DNA from: Armillaria gallica
Taxonomy: Eukaryota > Basidiomycota > Agaricomycetes > Agaricales > Physalacriaceae
Reading direction: 5' to 3'
Assembly (NCBI GenBank): GCA_037576215.1
Contig: JBANDB010000001.1
Coordinates: 6,448,001 to 6,512,000 of the forward strand
Length of the DNA: 64,000 bases
Both the position numbers and the translations under genes were made by a program. Below are positions 46,079 to 58,315 of this stretch, piece after piece. Within the stretch, counting starts at the first letter, position 1. Every line of letters starts with the position of its first letter. The notes under the pieces were generated by a model. It had not been told where the DNA came from. It did no database searches and saw only the letters and a program-made list of their open reading frames with translations.

Positions 46079-46659
46079 TAATAACAGAGATTCAACAACA
46101 TATCATAGTAATAAGCCGGGTTTGGGTCAGGCTCCAACAAGCTGAAGTCCTATGTCACAGTCAGGTTGCCAGGACCTGAGGTACAAGGGTCTGGCAATCG
46201 TGATGAAGACACGGGGCATAGGTTTGTCTATATAATAAGAGAGGTGGATGATGACAAATAAGCTAAGTTTGAAATTTCCGGCCATTGCCAGACCATGGCT
46301 TGTTCCAGCTGAGTTTCAACTTCATCATGCTGCTATGGTGCGGTTCAAGCCTGTCCCCTTTTCTTCTTACCCTCTACTCTGTTCCATCCTCCTCTTACAG
46401 TATACCATCTCAGGCAAGCATTACAGCTCTTTTACATATAATACATATAATAAAGACTTTTGGGATCTCTCATAGTACTGTCTATCAATATTTGAGTGAA
46501 GCTCTTCATTTCTGATTTTCTTTCAGGTGTTTTTGCCTCTTCCTTACACAGTGTTACTACTATTTCCACCTCTCCATATCCTGTGATGTGTGCATCACTC
46601 TTATTTTTCTAAGATCAATACTCACAGCATGCTGTTAATAGGTCTCCATCTACTCTTAC

Positions 46660-49600
46660 TAGAGAGAATGATCATTTTGATTTTTCAGCTCCAGTTACAC
46701 CAGAGCAGAATTGTTATGCAAAATGGGAGTAGGATCATCTTTAATGTCTTCAGATGACCTCCCCCTCTATCTGTTGTGATCGATCACCACATCCAGGTCC
46801 TGATCCTAATATTGAACTTCCACATTTTAATATACCACCTGAGACTCATATCTCATCTCAGTTGGATTGTTCACATGAACATGTCATGCCAGTAGTACCA
46901 GCTCTTCCTGTTTTTTCCACCAGAGGTCGACGTCGTAGACAGTTATGTAGTGGTGCTCCTGAAGGACAGACATCTGCATTTAATAATACTTCTATTCCAC
47001 AAGGCTGTGGATATGGGGGTGGTTGAGAACATGGGCGAGGGAGAGCAATTGAAATTCATCCTCCATGCACTGAGCCACCACAAAATATTGACCAAACAAC
47101 TTCTGCTGAGCATTGCCACCAATCACCATCACCTATAAGAGAGTCACTACCATTACCTTTACCACCTCTACAGCCACCATTGCCATTACCACATCAACAT
47201 CAACCACCACATGCTATTCCTGTACAACTTCCTCTGGCAAGATATCTATATGTGAAAGTGCACTCTCAGCATAATATTGGAAGTAGAAAGTATGTTTATA
47301 AACATTGTGGGGCATTACATTGGCATGATGAACAACTTCAGAGTAAGTCAAGAGTTACACCACAATTTGGAATGTGCTGTCTACAAGGGCAGGTTAAATT
47401 ACCTCACCTTCTTCCTGCTTCTGCCATTCTTCAAAATCTTCTTTGTGGCAATAATTCAATATCAAAAGCCTTCTTATAAGATATCAGGCAGTATAATATA
47501 GCATTGGCATTTATATCTTTAGCTGTAAAAGTTCATGAGGCAATTACTAGTTCTTCAAGACCATACTGCTTCCATGTATTTGGTGAGCTTCATCACCAGA
47601 TGGGATCTCTGCTGCCTGAGGAAGAAGGGAAATTGTCTCATGCACAGCTGTACATAAATGATCCAGTGAAGGCATTGAGTATGCATAATCATCGCAATCC
47701 TAATCTAAATCCTGAAATCATGTCCCAATTACAGGATTTAATATAGGATGTAAATCCATATGTTGCTTTATATCGACATGCATATCTCATTATGAAAGAC
47801 AAACCCCATGAAAAGTATCCAAATATTAAAGTGCAATTGCATGTGGGTGATGGAACTAATGGGTGATAATATAATCTTTCAACAGTAGATGAGTTGGCTA
47901 TTATTATTCCTAGAGATGGATCTGAGCCTGTTCAAAATGATCGAGACATTGTTTTACGTATGCATGATCATTCTCTCAAGTGCATTAGTCAACTTCATCC
48001 AAGTTGTCAATCTCTTCGTTATGTTCTTCTTTTTCCATATGGAGAATTGGGTTGGAATATATATATACTCCTGGAAGAGACTGAAACAAGTGAATGTAGA
48101 GAACATAAAAGGCTTACTCAACATATGTATTATGCTTATCGCCTACAGGACCATCCAATATTTGAACCAAATGCACTATTGTATAGAGGAGGAAGGCTCT
48201 AACAGCAATATATTATAAATGCATAGGCATCAATTAAACAAAATAAGCTTAACTGGGTTTGCCACAATCAGAAAATTATCTGTGCAGATCTGTATAAAGG
48301 ATTGGTTGATGCAACAACTAATGCAGATGGATTGGAAAACTCTAGCCAGTGTATTGTCTTACCATCATCATACACTGGAAGTCCACGTGCAATGTACCAG
48401 CTGTACCAAGACTCTATGGCAATCTGTAGAGCCTTACAGAAGCCAGATATCTTTCTTACAATGACAGCAAACCCACAGTGGCCAGAAATTGTAGAGGCTC
48501 TGAAGCGTACAGATAGACCAGATCAGAAGGTGGAAGATCGACCAGATATTGTAACCAAGGTTTTCCAGTTGAAGAAAGAGGCCTTACTGGAAGAAATCAA
48601 GAAGGGTGGAATATTTGGAAAAGTCAGGGCTATGGTGCATACTATTGAATTTCAGAAGTGTGGACTCTCTCATATGCATCTTTTGATTTTTCTGGATCCT
48701 GAAGACAAGATTCACACACCTGCTGATGCTGATTCAGTCTCATGTGCTCAGATTCCTGATCCTGTTACTCAACCAATTCTTTATAAAATTATCACCAGAT
48801 GCATAGTTCATGGTCCATGTGATCATCGCTGCAAGAAGCCTGATGGCCACTGTTCAAAAAACTTTCCAAAAGACTTCAATGAGCACACTGAATTCACCAA
48901 TGATGGATATCCCAATTTAGCACGTCCTAACAATGGTTGTGAGTGTGTTAAAATATGTGGCCGAACCTGTACTGTCTATACCAACCGTGATATTGTCCCA
49001 TACAATCCTTATCTCAGTGCAAAATATAACTGTCACATCAATGTGGAGATTTGTGTTTCTGTCAAGGCCATCAAATATATCCATAAATACATCTACAAGG
49101 GCTATAATAGGACTATATTAGAGGTTCAGGATCATGATGAGATCAAGGAGTTTTTGGATGCACACTACATCTCTGCTATTGAATCATGCTGGAGGATCTT
49201 TTCATTTCAGCTACATCAGGAGGAGCCAAATGTTGTCTGTCTTCAGGTCTATCTCTCTGATGAACAGCTTATCACATATGATGAGAATGACAGTCCAGAA
49301 GAGGTGTTAGCAGCTGCAGAGGCAAAGACAACTAGTCTGTTACAACAGTTTGAGCTCAATAAGAGGGATCCAAATGCATGTTAATATCTATATTAGGAGA
49401 CTCCTGCTCACTATACCTGGAACAAGAGGAAGTGGAATCTATGCCAAAAACATACTACTATTGGCATTACTATTGGTTGAATGTATCAAGCTGCCCTCTC
49501 ATCTGGTGAACGATTCTATTTATGGCTTCTTTTGACTGCTGTTACCAGTGCTCAATCCTTCCAACACTTACACATTGTCAACAATGTGGAGTGTGCTACT

Positions 49601-51300
49601 TTTAAAAAAGCATACATTGCTATGAGATTGCTGGAAAATGATAATGAATGGAGACAATGCTTACAGGAGGCAGCTATTATGCAGTCAGAAGCACAGTTGC
49701 AATCACTATTTGTGACCCTTCTTCTCTTCTGCCAGCCAGCAAAGCCAGATGAGCTGTGGGAGAAGTTCAAGGAGAATATTTGTGATGATTTGGCACATAA
49801 GCTCTGCTAATGTAATGTTCCAAATCCAACAGATGCTCAGCTCTATGATTTTGGTCTCCATCTTATCAATAAACTTCTTTAATCTCATGGTCGTTGTCTC
49901 TTTGAGTGGACTGAGATGCCAGCCTCTATCATGGACTGGGCTGCTTATAAAGATAATCCTCTTCTAGCTGCACAGCTGGTCTATGATATCCCATCTCTGC
50001 AGCAATTAGTTGCTAACAATCTTCAAACATTCAATAAAGAGCAAAAGACTGCTTATAATACTGTGTTTGACTCTGCTATGAATGAATGAGGGAAATTGGT
50101 ATTTCTGCATAGTGCTGGAGGTGGTGGAAAGACTTTTGTGTGCAATACTATTGCTGCTGCTGTTCATGCTCAAGGAAAGATTGCATTGACCTGTGCTTCC
50201 TCTGGTATATCAGCAATTCTCTTAGTTGGAGGGTGTACTAGCCACAGCATCTTCAAAATTCCAATTCCCTCATGTGATGATACAACATGCAGCATTTGTA
50301 GAGAGACTCACTTAGCTGAACTTCTCTCATCATTTGGGATGAAGTTCCTATGCAGAACTGACATGATATTGAGACTGTTGATTATACTCTTCGTGATGTC
50401 TGCAATAAGGATGTTTCTTTTGGTGGAAAAACTATACTTTTAGTGGTATGTGTCCCCATTCTGAGTCACTATAGATTGTCATTTCTAATTATTTATTTTA
50501 GGAGACTTTCATCAGATATTGCCAGTTGTTTCACGAGAATCATGGGAGCAGATTGTTGCAGCTTCATTTTGCTGTTCACCTTTATGGCCTCACATTGAAG
50601 TCATTCATTTGAAGAAAAACATGTGCCTGGATCAAACTCCTGAAAATATAGAGTTTGCCTGTTGGCTACTTACTGTTGGTGCAGGTGAAGGACTTACTGA
50701 TGATCGTACTATCACTCTTCCTGCTTCTATGTGTCTGGCCAACAATTCACTCTCTGAACTCATTAAATATATTTATCCAAACATCCAAGCTGGCCACTTC
50801 CAAGACTATTTTTTTCTAGAATGAACAATTCACTCTAGACACAATGATGATGTTGATGAAATCAATCAACAGGTTCTGGATATGTTTCCAGGACAAGAGA
50901 CAGTCTATTGGAGTACAGACAAGACAATAGAGGAAGAGTTAGATGATCCTGCTACTCTTTATCCAGTGGAGTTTCTTCAAAATTTCAATGCCTCTGGATT
51001 GCCACGTGCAAAGCTGGCTCTCAAAGTTTGATGTCCTCTTATGCTTCTCTGCAATCTGGATCCAGCAAATGGCCTATGTAATGGGACATGGATGATTCTT
51101 ACACGTTTCTGTCCACATGTATTAGAATATCATCTTCTCAGTGGTAACAATGCAGGCAAGGCTGTTTTCATCTCACGCATCACAATCAATGCAGATACAG
51201 CTGAACTTCATATTGCATTTTCATGTCACAAATTTCCAGTCAGGTTGGCTTTTGCAATGACAATTGACAAGTCTCAAGGACATAGAAGAACTAAGTAGGA
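46660..51300 (+). pseudogene. Helitron transposase (Rep/HUH plus PIF1-type helicase), decayed
   Basis: Helitrons move by rolling-circle replication using a fused Rep endonuclease and 5'-3' helicase. N-terminal helicase-like region: LPEEEGKLSHAQLYIND (47620), LRYVLLFPYGELGWNIYI (48015). Rep: FLTMTANPQWPEIVEAL (48452), the two-His motif CGLSHMHLLIFLD (48661) and KAIKYIHKYIYKGYNR with the paired tyrosines (49063). The longest intact piece is 48302-49384. Helicase: ERFYLWLLLTAV (49509), Walker A HSAGGGGKTFV (50110), GDFHQILPVVSRESW (50502) and FPVRLAFAMTIDKSQG (51233). A GTATGT ... TTTTAG intron at about 50444-50502 separates TILLV from GDFHQ. Stops such as TAG at 47744, 48221 and 49387-49391 region and several frame changes show decay. 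Helitron 5' TC and 3' CTRR ends were not found. Confidence 0.85.
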
Positions 51301-51640
51301 AGAAGAGTCATCCCCATGTTTGAGCCTTGCTAGTTAATTGAACTGCTCTGCATACAAAGGCCTTGTGCTCCCTCACCGACTAAAGTGATCTAGATGTGCT
51401 AAGTTAACCACAGACCAAAGACATTGCCTAGTTAAAGTGAAATAAGCCCTAGAATGCTTTAAGTTTGAATAGTTAACGAGTCAGTGTACTCTTTGCAAGT
51501 CTTGTACTTGAAGCCAAAATCTGTGTGTTCTTTGTAGAGTCTATATACTCTTTGTAAAACTTTGGTTCTTTGTCACAAGTGCATGTGCTTGTGTTGTAAT
51601 TGAGTCCATGTATTCCAGAGTAATTACACTCTTTGTAGAC
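51301..51640. other. Spacer between Helitron pieces with CTCTTTGTA motifs
   Basis: About 340 bp unlike the Helitron. (C/T)TCTTTGTA occurs four times (51526-51630), with a variant CTCTTTGCAA at 51490. It could be part of an LTR or a filler inserted when the second Helitron copy was joined. No TIR or duplication found. Confidence 0.35.
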
Positions 51641-52200
51641 CTCTAGGTCTTTGATTATTTGACTGTTAAAAAGACTTCAATGAGTATACTGAATTCACCA
51701 CTGATTGATATTCTAATTTGGCATATCCTAACAATGATCATGAGTATGTTAGAATGTGTGGCCAAACCCATACTGTCTATACCAACTATGATATTGTCCC
51801 ATATAATCCTTATCTCAGTGCAAAATAGTGGAGGTTTATGTTTCTGTCAAATCTATCAAATCTATCCATAAATACATCTATAAGGGCTATGATAGGACTA
51901 CATTAGAGATTCAGGATCATGATGAGATTAAGAAGTTTCTGAATGCATGCTACATCTCTGCTATTGAATCATGCTAGGGGATCTTTTTATTTCGGCTACA
52001 TCAGAAGGAGCTAAATGTTGTTTGTCTTCAGGTCCATCTTCTTGATAAACAGCTTATTACATATACTAAGAATGACAGTCCAGAAGAGGTGTTAGCAGCT
52101 GCAGAGGCAAAGATAACTACTCTGTTACAATGGTTTAATCTCAACAAAAGAGATCCAAGTGCATATCAGTATCTGTATTAAGACATTCCTAACCACTATA
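51641..52200 (+). pseudogene. Second Helitron copy, 3' Rep fragment (direct)
   Basis: Matches 48870-49410 in the same direction: DFNEYTEFTTD, YNPYLSAK, then SIHKYIYKGYDR-like and a PEEVLAAAEAK-like segment (about 52080-52110). Stops and small deletions throughout. It ends at CACTATACCT (52200), the point equivalent to about 49420. Confidence 0.8.
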
Positions 52201-54445
52201 CCTCTTTTGAAAAGTTCTTTGAACAGCGACTATCATACTTTTTGCAATGATGATCATATAGACTATGGACCATGCATTTGGTGACAATTTCATAAAGAAT
52301 TGGTTGGGTAACAGGATCAGGAATCTGAGCACATGAGACTGAATCAGCATCAGCAGGTGTGCAAATTTTGTATTTAGAATCTAGAAAAATCAAAAAATGC
52401 ATATGAGAGAGTCCACACTTCTGAAATTCAATAGTATGCATCATAGTCCTGACTTTTTCAAATATTCCACCCTTCTTGATTTCATACAGTAAGACCTTCT
52501 TCTTCAACTGAAAAACCTTGGCTACAATATCTGGTTGATTCTTCACCTTTTAATCTGGTCCATCTGTGTGCTTCAGAGCCTCTACAATTTCTGGCTACTG
52601 TGGGTTTGCTGTCATTGTAAGAAACATATCTGGCTTCTGTAAGGCTCTACAAATTGCCATAGAGTCTTGGTATAGCTGGTACATTGCATGTGGACTTCCA
52701 GTGTGTGATAATGATAAGACAATACACTGGTCAGAGGTTTCTAATCTATCTGCATTGGTTGTTGCATTAACCAATTCTTTATACACATCTGCATGAATAG
52801 TTTTCTGATTATTCTGAACCTAGTTGAGATTATTTTGTTCAATTGATGTCCATGCATCTACACTATACTGCTTATAGAGCCATCCTCCTCTATATAATGG
52901 TGCATTTGGTTCAATTGCTAGATAATCATATAGATAGTAGGCATAATACATATGTTGAGTAAGCCTTTTATATTTTGTACATTCACTTGTTTCAGTCTTT
53001 TTCAGGAGCATATATATATTTCAATCTAATTCTCCATGTGGAAAAAGAAGAACATAATAAAGAGATTGATAACTTGGATGAAGTTGACTAATGTGCTTGA
53101 GAGAATGATCATGCATACGTAAAAAATATCTCAATCATTTTGAACAGGCTCAGATCCATCTCCAGAAATAATAATAGCCAACTCATCTACTGTTGAAAGA
53201 TTATATTGTCACCTATTAGTTCCATCACCCACATGCAATTGCACTTTAATATTTGGATACTCTTCATGGGGTTTGTCTTTCATAATGAGATATGCATGTC
53301 AATATAAAGCAATATATGGATTTACATCTTGCATTAAATCCTGTAATTGAGACATGATTTCTGGATTTAGATTAGGATTGTGACAATTGTGCATATTCAA
53401 TGCCTCCACTGGATCATGTATATACAGCTGTGCATAAGACAATTTCCCTTCTTCCTCAGGCAGCAGAGATCTCATCTGGGTGATGAAGCTTGCCAGATAC
53501 ATGGAAGCAGTATAGTTCTAAAGAACTGGTAATTGCCTTATCAACTTTTACAGCTAAAGACATAAATGCCAATGCTGTATTATACTGCCTGATATCTTAT
53601 AAGAAGGCTTTTAATATTGAATTATTGCCACAAAGAAGATTTTGAAGAATGGCAGAAGCAGTAAGAAGGTGAGGTAATTTAATCTGCCCTTGTAGATAGC
53701 ACATTCCCAATTGTGGTGTAACTCTTGACTTACTCTGAAGTCGTTTATCATGCCAATGTAATACTTCACAATGTTTATAAACACACTTTCTACTTCCAAT
53801 ATTATGCTAAGAGTGCACTTTAGCATATGGCCATCTTGCTAAAGAAAGTTATACAGGAATAGCATGTGATAGTTGATGTTGATGTGGTAATGGTAATAGT
53901 GGCTGTAGAGGTGGTGAAGGTAATGGTGATGACTCTCTTATAAGTGATGGTGATTACTAGCAGTGCTCAGCAGAAGTTGTTCAGTCAATATTTTGTGGTG
54001 GCTCAGTGTGTGGAAGATGAATTTCAATAGCTCTCTCTCACCTATGTTCTTGACCACCCCCATGTCTATAGCCTTGTGGACCTACAGGAAGCTGTGGAAC
54101 TCAAATATTATCAAATGCAGATGTCTGTCCTTCAGAAGCACCACCACGTCACCATCTACAATGTTAACCTCTGGTGGGAAAAACAGAAAGAGCTAGTACT
54201 ACAGGTATGGGATGTTCACACAGATGATCCAATTGAAATGAGATATAAATCTCAGGTGGTATATTAAAGTATGAAAGTTTAATATTAGGATCAGCACCTG
54301 GACATAGTGATCAATCACGACAGATAGAGGGAGAGATCATCTGCAGACACTGAAGACAATTCTGCTCCTATTTTGCATGATGATTCTGCTCTGGTGTAAC
54401 TGAAGCTGAAAAATCAAAATGATCATTCTCTTTGGTAGGAGTAAA
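52201..54445 (-). pseudogene. Second Helitron copy, 5' part (inverted)
   Basis: Minus-strand equivalent of 46660-48870. It contains KKGGIFEKVRTMMHTIEFQK and CGLSHMHFLIFLD (52546-52360), MYQLYQDSMAICRALQKPD (near 52660), VDAWTSIEQN (near 52850) and LPEEEGKLSYAQLYIHD (near 53450). It stops at the Rep position KNFSKE, exactly where the direct fragment (51641-52200) takes over in the intact order. Some codons that are stops in the first copy are intact here, for example Trp at the VDAW position. Confidence 0.85.
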
Positions 54446-55009
54446 TGGAGACTTGAGTACTGAATGACTCTAAAATTGAGAGATAGAAAATACAAAAAAA
54501 ATATAGTATTTATGATATCATTAAAGTCTTTGATCAATACCAATAGGCCAGGATCATCTCCAATGTGAAATTGAAAAGTGGATTCAAAATCCCTGATCTC
54601 GAATATATAGGACACATCTGCATAATTAATATTAACATCTAGGCAATTGCTAACAAAATATAAAGATCTATAATAAAATACTAATAAAGTCTTTGATTGA
54701 CTCCCATGGGCTAGGATGACATCTAATCAAAAATTAGACAGTGATATTGAAATCTCTGACCTTAAAAACATTAGGACACTTCTATCATATTAATTTCTCT
54801 ATTCAAACAATACTTATAAATAATTTAAAAAGTTTGTATAGAAAATTAAGAAATTCATTGTTTGCTTACTATGGATCTAAATGATCTTCAATACTGATCA
54901 GATAGCAAATTTGGATTCTCTGATCTTTAAAAACCTAGAATGCTTATTTTACTAGTGGAAAATGATGCAATCACAGATGTAAAAAGAATATCTATAAATA
55001 TACTGAGTT
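54446..55009. other. AT-rich DNA without recognised gene
   Basis: Contains three spaced similar phrases around TAAAGTCTTTGAT, AGGATCATCT/AGGATGACATCTAAT and TCTCTGATC (54520-54920), suggesting degenerate tandem repeats of about 160-170 bp, the last unit weakest. No coding potential. Confidence 0.4.
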
Positions 55010-55140
55010 GCTTAAGCCATATCTGCATCTGGCAGATCTAGATACCAAAGATCCAGATATCTGAGTACAGCCACATCCACAGGTATTTTTTCAAATATCC
55101 ATTTAGATATCTGCAGATCATCTGAATTCATGCTATGTCT
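55010..55140 (-). mobile_element. Short CpG-poor derivative of the 17.3-kb hAT-like family
   Basis: The reverse complement of the right end, AAGACATAGCATGAATTC then GATGATCTGCAGATATC, corresponds to the left end at 17280 with CG changed to CA/TG. GATATCTGAGTACAGCCACA corresponds to GATATCTGTGCACAGCCACA at 18267. No target duplication found. Confidence 0.5.
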
Positions 55141-55620
55141 TGCTATTATGGGTTTTGATTTGAGTATAGTTTTCCAATACTTTTCAAACGTAGCATCAAT
55201 CTATGGTTGGCTATGGTATAAGCATTATTAAATTATGACACAGTATTAGATAGGTACTTTTGGTTAGAATCACAATTTTGTTGTTTTTGACTATCAAAGT
55301 GTATAGCAAACATTGATAATTCAATATGTTGGAATGCATATTTTGAACTTGTGATGTTACTTATACTATTTATTAGGAGAGCTTTGCATCTATCTCTGAT
55401 TGATGCATTCTCCAAAAAAACCTCAAAAATATGAATAAAATATTAGTAAAACCAGTTCTTCTAATAATTCTAAAGTATGTAGGCCAGTAAATAAATAGAA
55501 AAACAGGCAACTGAAGGTAGAGTCAAGATATAAGTAGTGAATAATACAGAGTCAGTAAAAACATGCTCATTAGTGCTATCAATCTTTAGGCACATTGAGT
55601 ATTACATGAAGATTGTTATC

Positions 55621-57024
55621 CTATGGCCTATTAGGATGTGCTTTGAGGTTATCACCATGAATAACATCTTTGTTGTAATAATGGCTGTCATCTGGTATCT
55701 CAAGCTGCACCTTCATACCATCCTTGTGTACCACACTCTGGAGATAAGTATCTCTCTCAGAGTCCATCCAGGCATGATGCCTATATTCTTCATCTCTCTC
55801 TGATTGTGCAGCTTGTGCTTCAAGATCATCACTTGTCATAGAACCCAGTTGAGAGTTCTGATCTATAGAATTTGTGCCAAAGTGAATTGAGCCTGATATT
55901 ACACTTTCCTGCCATGCTTCATCTGAGCAAGCATGGCCTGCTGCAACACGTCCAATAAGGAGTGTTGGGGCAATTCCCTATATAATATCTGTTAAATGCT
56001 AATATAAAATATTTTAATATGACCATACCCTTGCAATTGTTGTAATTGCTGAAATATAACTTCTTGGTGTGTAATCATCATAAGAGTATAAAACTATATA
56101 TAAGATTAAGGCAATAGAATAAAGAGCAGATGATTCAGTGAAGATCTCAATAACATGCCAGTAGGCTCTTAACCCTCCCCCTCCTGCTTGAGCAACAGTG
56201 ACAATTCGATAGATGATGAGCACTGTGCACCATAATGTTGTTGCAAGAAGAAAAGATGTAACAATTATGAAAAAGCAATAGTTGCTAGTGATCACTGGCA
56301 AAATAGATGTATCATATGTAATAATAATCTTGAACACTGTGCCAAGACTGATGTAAATTAACAGTTAAGAGTTTTAAAGGATCATACCTGTTGCACAGAT
56401 AAGAAAAAGAATAGGAGGTAAAATAAGAAGCCAGCGCTGTCCCCATACAATCCAACAACGCCAAATCTATAGATGATAGTAAGTTGGAGTTAAGATTTTA
56501 GTAAAGTTATATATACTATAGTAGCATCTGCAAGGATAGAACAAATGCCATCCATAGCACCTATCACTGATGTTTTGGTGAGTTTAGGATTGATGTCAAT
56601 TGCATGATATATCGCAATGCTCTCAGCAGTGGCATTCTCAATAAATATTGAGCAGATAGATGAGATGTAAATGCCAAAGTCAATGGTAGTAACAATATGT
56701 AAGAGGATTATAACAATGATTATAGCTTTTCCAATAGATGCAGATTTAGTTATAACTGCATCATTTAACTCAGCTTATATGATACTTATAATAGACATAT
56801 TTCTCTTACAAATATTCCCCAATGTGACTGCAAGGACTCCAGTGTATATACCTATATAGAGCTGTAATCAGACATATACATATCATACTTAAGTTAACAT
56901 ACATACCATGCAATAGAGAGAAGAGTATACCTTCATCTAATGCATGTCCAAGTACTTGAAGTACATGAGCATTAGTAGTGTCAGTGAGATCTGACAGACT
57001 GGAAGTATAAGTCTGTTTAGACAT
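55621..57024 (-). CDS. Seven-helix fungal membrane protein, intact six-exon model
   Basis: Exons 57024-56907, 56851-56810, 56755-56517, 56466-56388, 56336-56029 and 55977-55621 total 1143 nt, 380 codons plus TAG, with all phases closing and every intron 50-55 bp GT-AG. Start MSKQTYTSSLSDL. Helices include LLHG-IYTGVLAVTLGNIF, AIIIVIILLHIVTTIDF, ATIIWRCWIVWGQRWLLILP, IIVTSFLLATTLWCTVLIIY and SSALYSIALILYIVLY. A final GIAPTLLIGRVAAGHA motif precedes a polar, charged cytoplasmic tail. This arrangement (ILAD...IW(R/C)CW-VWG, E-SALYS, GIAPTLL-GR-AAGH) is that of a large agaricomycete seven-helix family of unknown function, which I know only as hypothetical membrane proteins. It may be receptor-like, by topology only. 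CpG is scarce as in its surroundings, yet the frame is open. It is the only complete gene I can support in the window. Confidence 0.75.
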
Positions 57025-57129
57025 TAAGGAAGTCTGAGCAGAAGTAGAATAATATACAAGAGAGTAGTTTATAATGATAGTGTATAGCAGACTCTTTATA
57101 TATATATGCAGCAGTAGCAAAAAGCCAAA

Positions 57130-58315
57130 AAAAAATCATCATATCAAGAATATAACCTTCAGTACTATAACATTTGATTCATTAAAGTATTACAAAAGGA
57201 TACCAATATAAATAGACTCTACAAAGTAATACTCTGATTAAAAATAGCATATAATTGATGATAGACATATTAAAAACACCAGATTATAGCATCTAAAGTT
57301 CAAAATCATATGATTCAGAATATAGATCAATTTAGAAACTGATAGATAATATCATGGTAGCAAAATGAAACTAAGGCTGTAGATTCTCTTTTGGAACATC
57401 ATATCACTAATAGCATAGATACAAATGCAGAGATCCTTTTGCTTTGACACCTGAATTCTAAATCCATATAAAAAATACTAGTGATTAGTCTTGATTATGG
57501 GATGGTTATACAACTATACAGTTATTGACCAGTCATTGGAATACTGGAAATTGTTTTTCATCCCATTCTCCATAGCTCTCTTTGTTCCTCAAATAAAGTA
57601 GCTAGAAAATTATCAATTTTACTCAGTGATGTCCATACTAAATTTTGAAGTGGATTGAAATAGTAGCAACTGAGATATTCTTCATTTACGGTGTTTCATT
57701 GACTAATAAATGGCCATATGACAAACCTCTGCCAAATCTACCCCATTGCTCGATTTTTCACAGTGTCAGTTGTGGCTCTAAAATTCCCCAAAAATGCTTA
57801 TAAAATCTGTAACATGCATATCTCAAATTATACAGCAGAATTTAGCGACAGAATTGAGGGGAAGCAGGATAAATTAACTGTTTCAGTGACTGATGGTGTT
57901 GCATTGACCTGTCAATCACTGTAATAGTTTAAAGTCAAAGATTTGATGTTGCTGGGTGAGCTAGAGCAGCCAACACTATATTAATAAGTATAGAGATGAG
58001 TTATAATAGCACTAATTACATTCAAAGTTAATACACAGGTTTGACTATTAGTATTACTAGATTATCAAATATTGTATAGCAAGCCATGAGATGAGGCTCA
58101 TAAGCAACTGCTAAGAGTTTTAGCATTCAAATTCTATGTTTTATACATGGCATTAATACATTAGCATATTATATTATAAGGGTAATTAGTAAATTAAAAA
58201 CTGAAAATACTAACTAAATACTAAGATTTGAAATATTTATCATATAGTAAAATATAGAATAAAATATAAAAATTATTTTAAATATTTTAGTAAATAATAT
58301 TAGCTAATTTTTGCT
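57130..58315. other. AT-rich DNA without recognised gene
   Basis: One 68-codon ORF (57718-57924) without family features. AT content rises strongly after 58130. Upstream flank of the membrane protein gene, so its promoter may lie at 57025-57300; I see no clear TATA box or initiator. Confidence 0.3.

Larger units (their letters stand above)
42170..46340 (+). repeat. Tandem duplication, period about 1.99 kb, two units plus part of a third
   Basis: AGGTGGATGATGACA occurs at about 42257, 44246 and 46235, spaced 1989 bp each time. Matching landmarks: CAAGAAGATGGGATGA (43319 and 44882), AAATTATC(G/A)GAGTTCAAAT (43867 and 45533), GTTGCCAGGACCTGAGGTAC (44168 and 46165). Unit 1 has a hAT MITE at 42909-43242. 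Unit 2 lacks it but has a hAT MITE at 45117-45471 and a Harbinger-like MITE at 45777-46078. Unit 3 is cut at about 46345, just before the Helitron. Short ORFs (43846-44079, 44169-44450) are not conserved between units. Confidence 0.85.
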
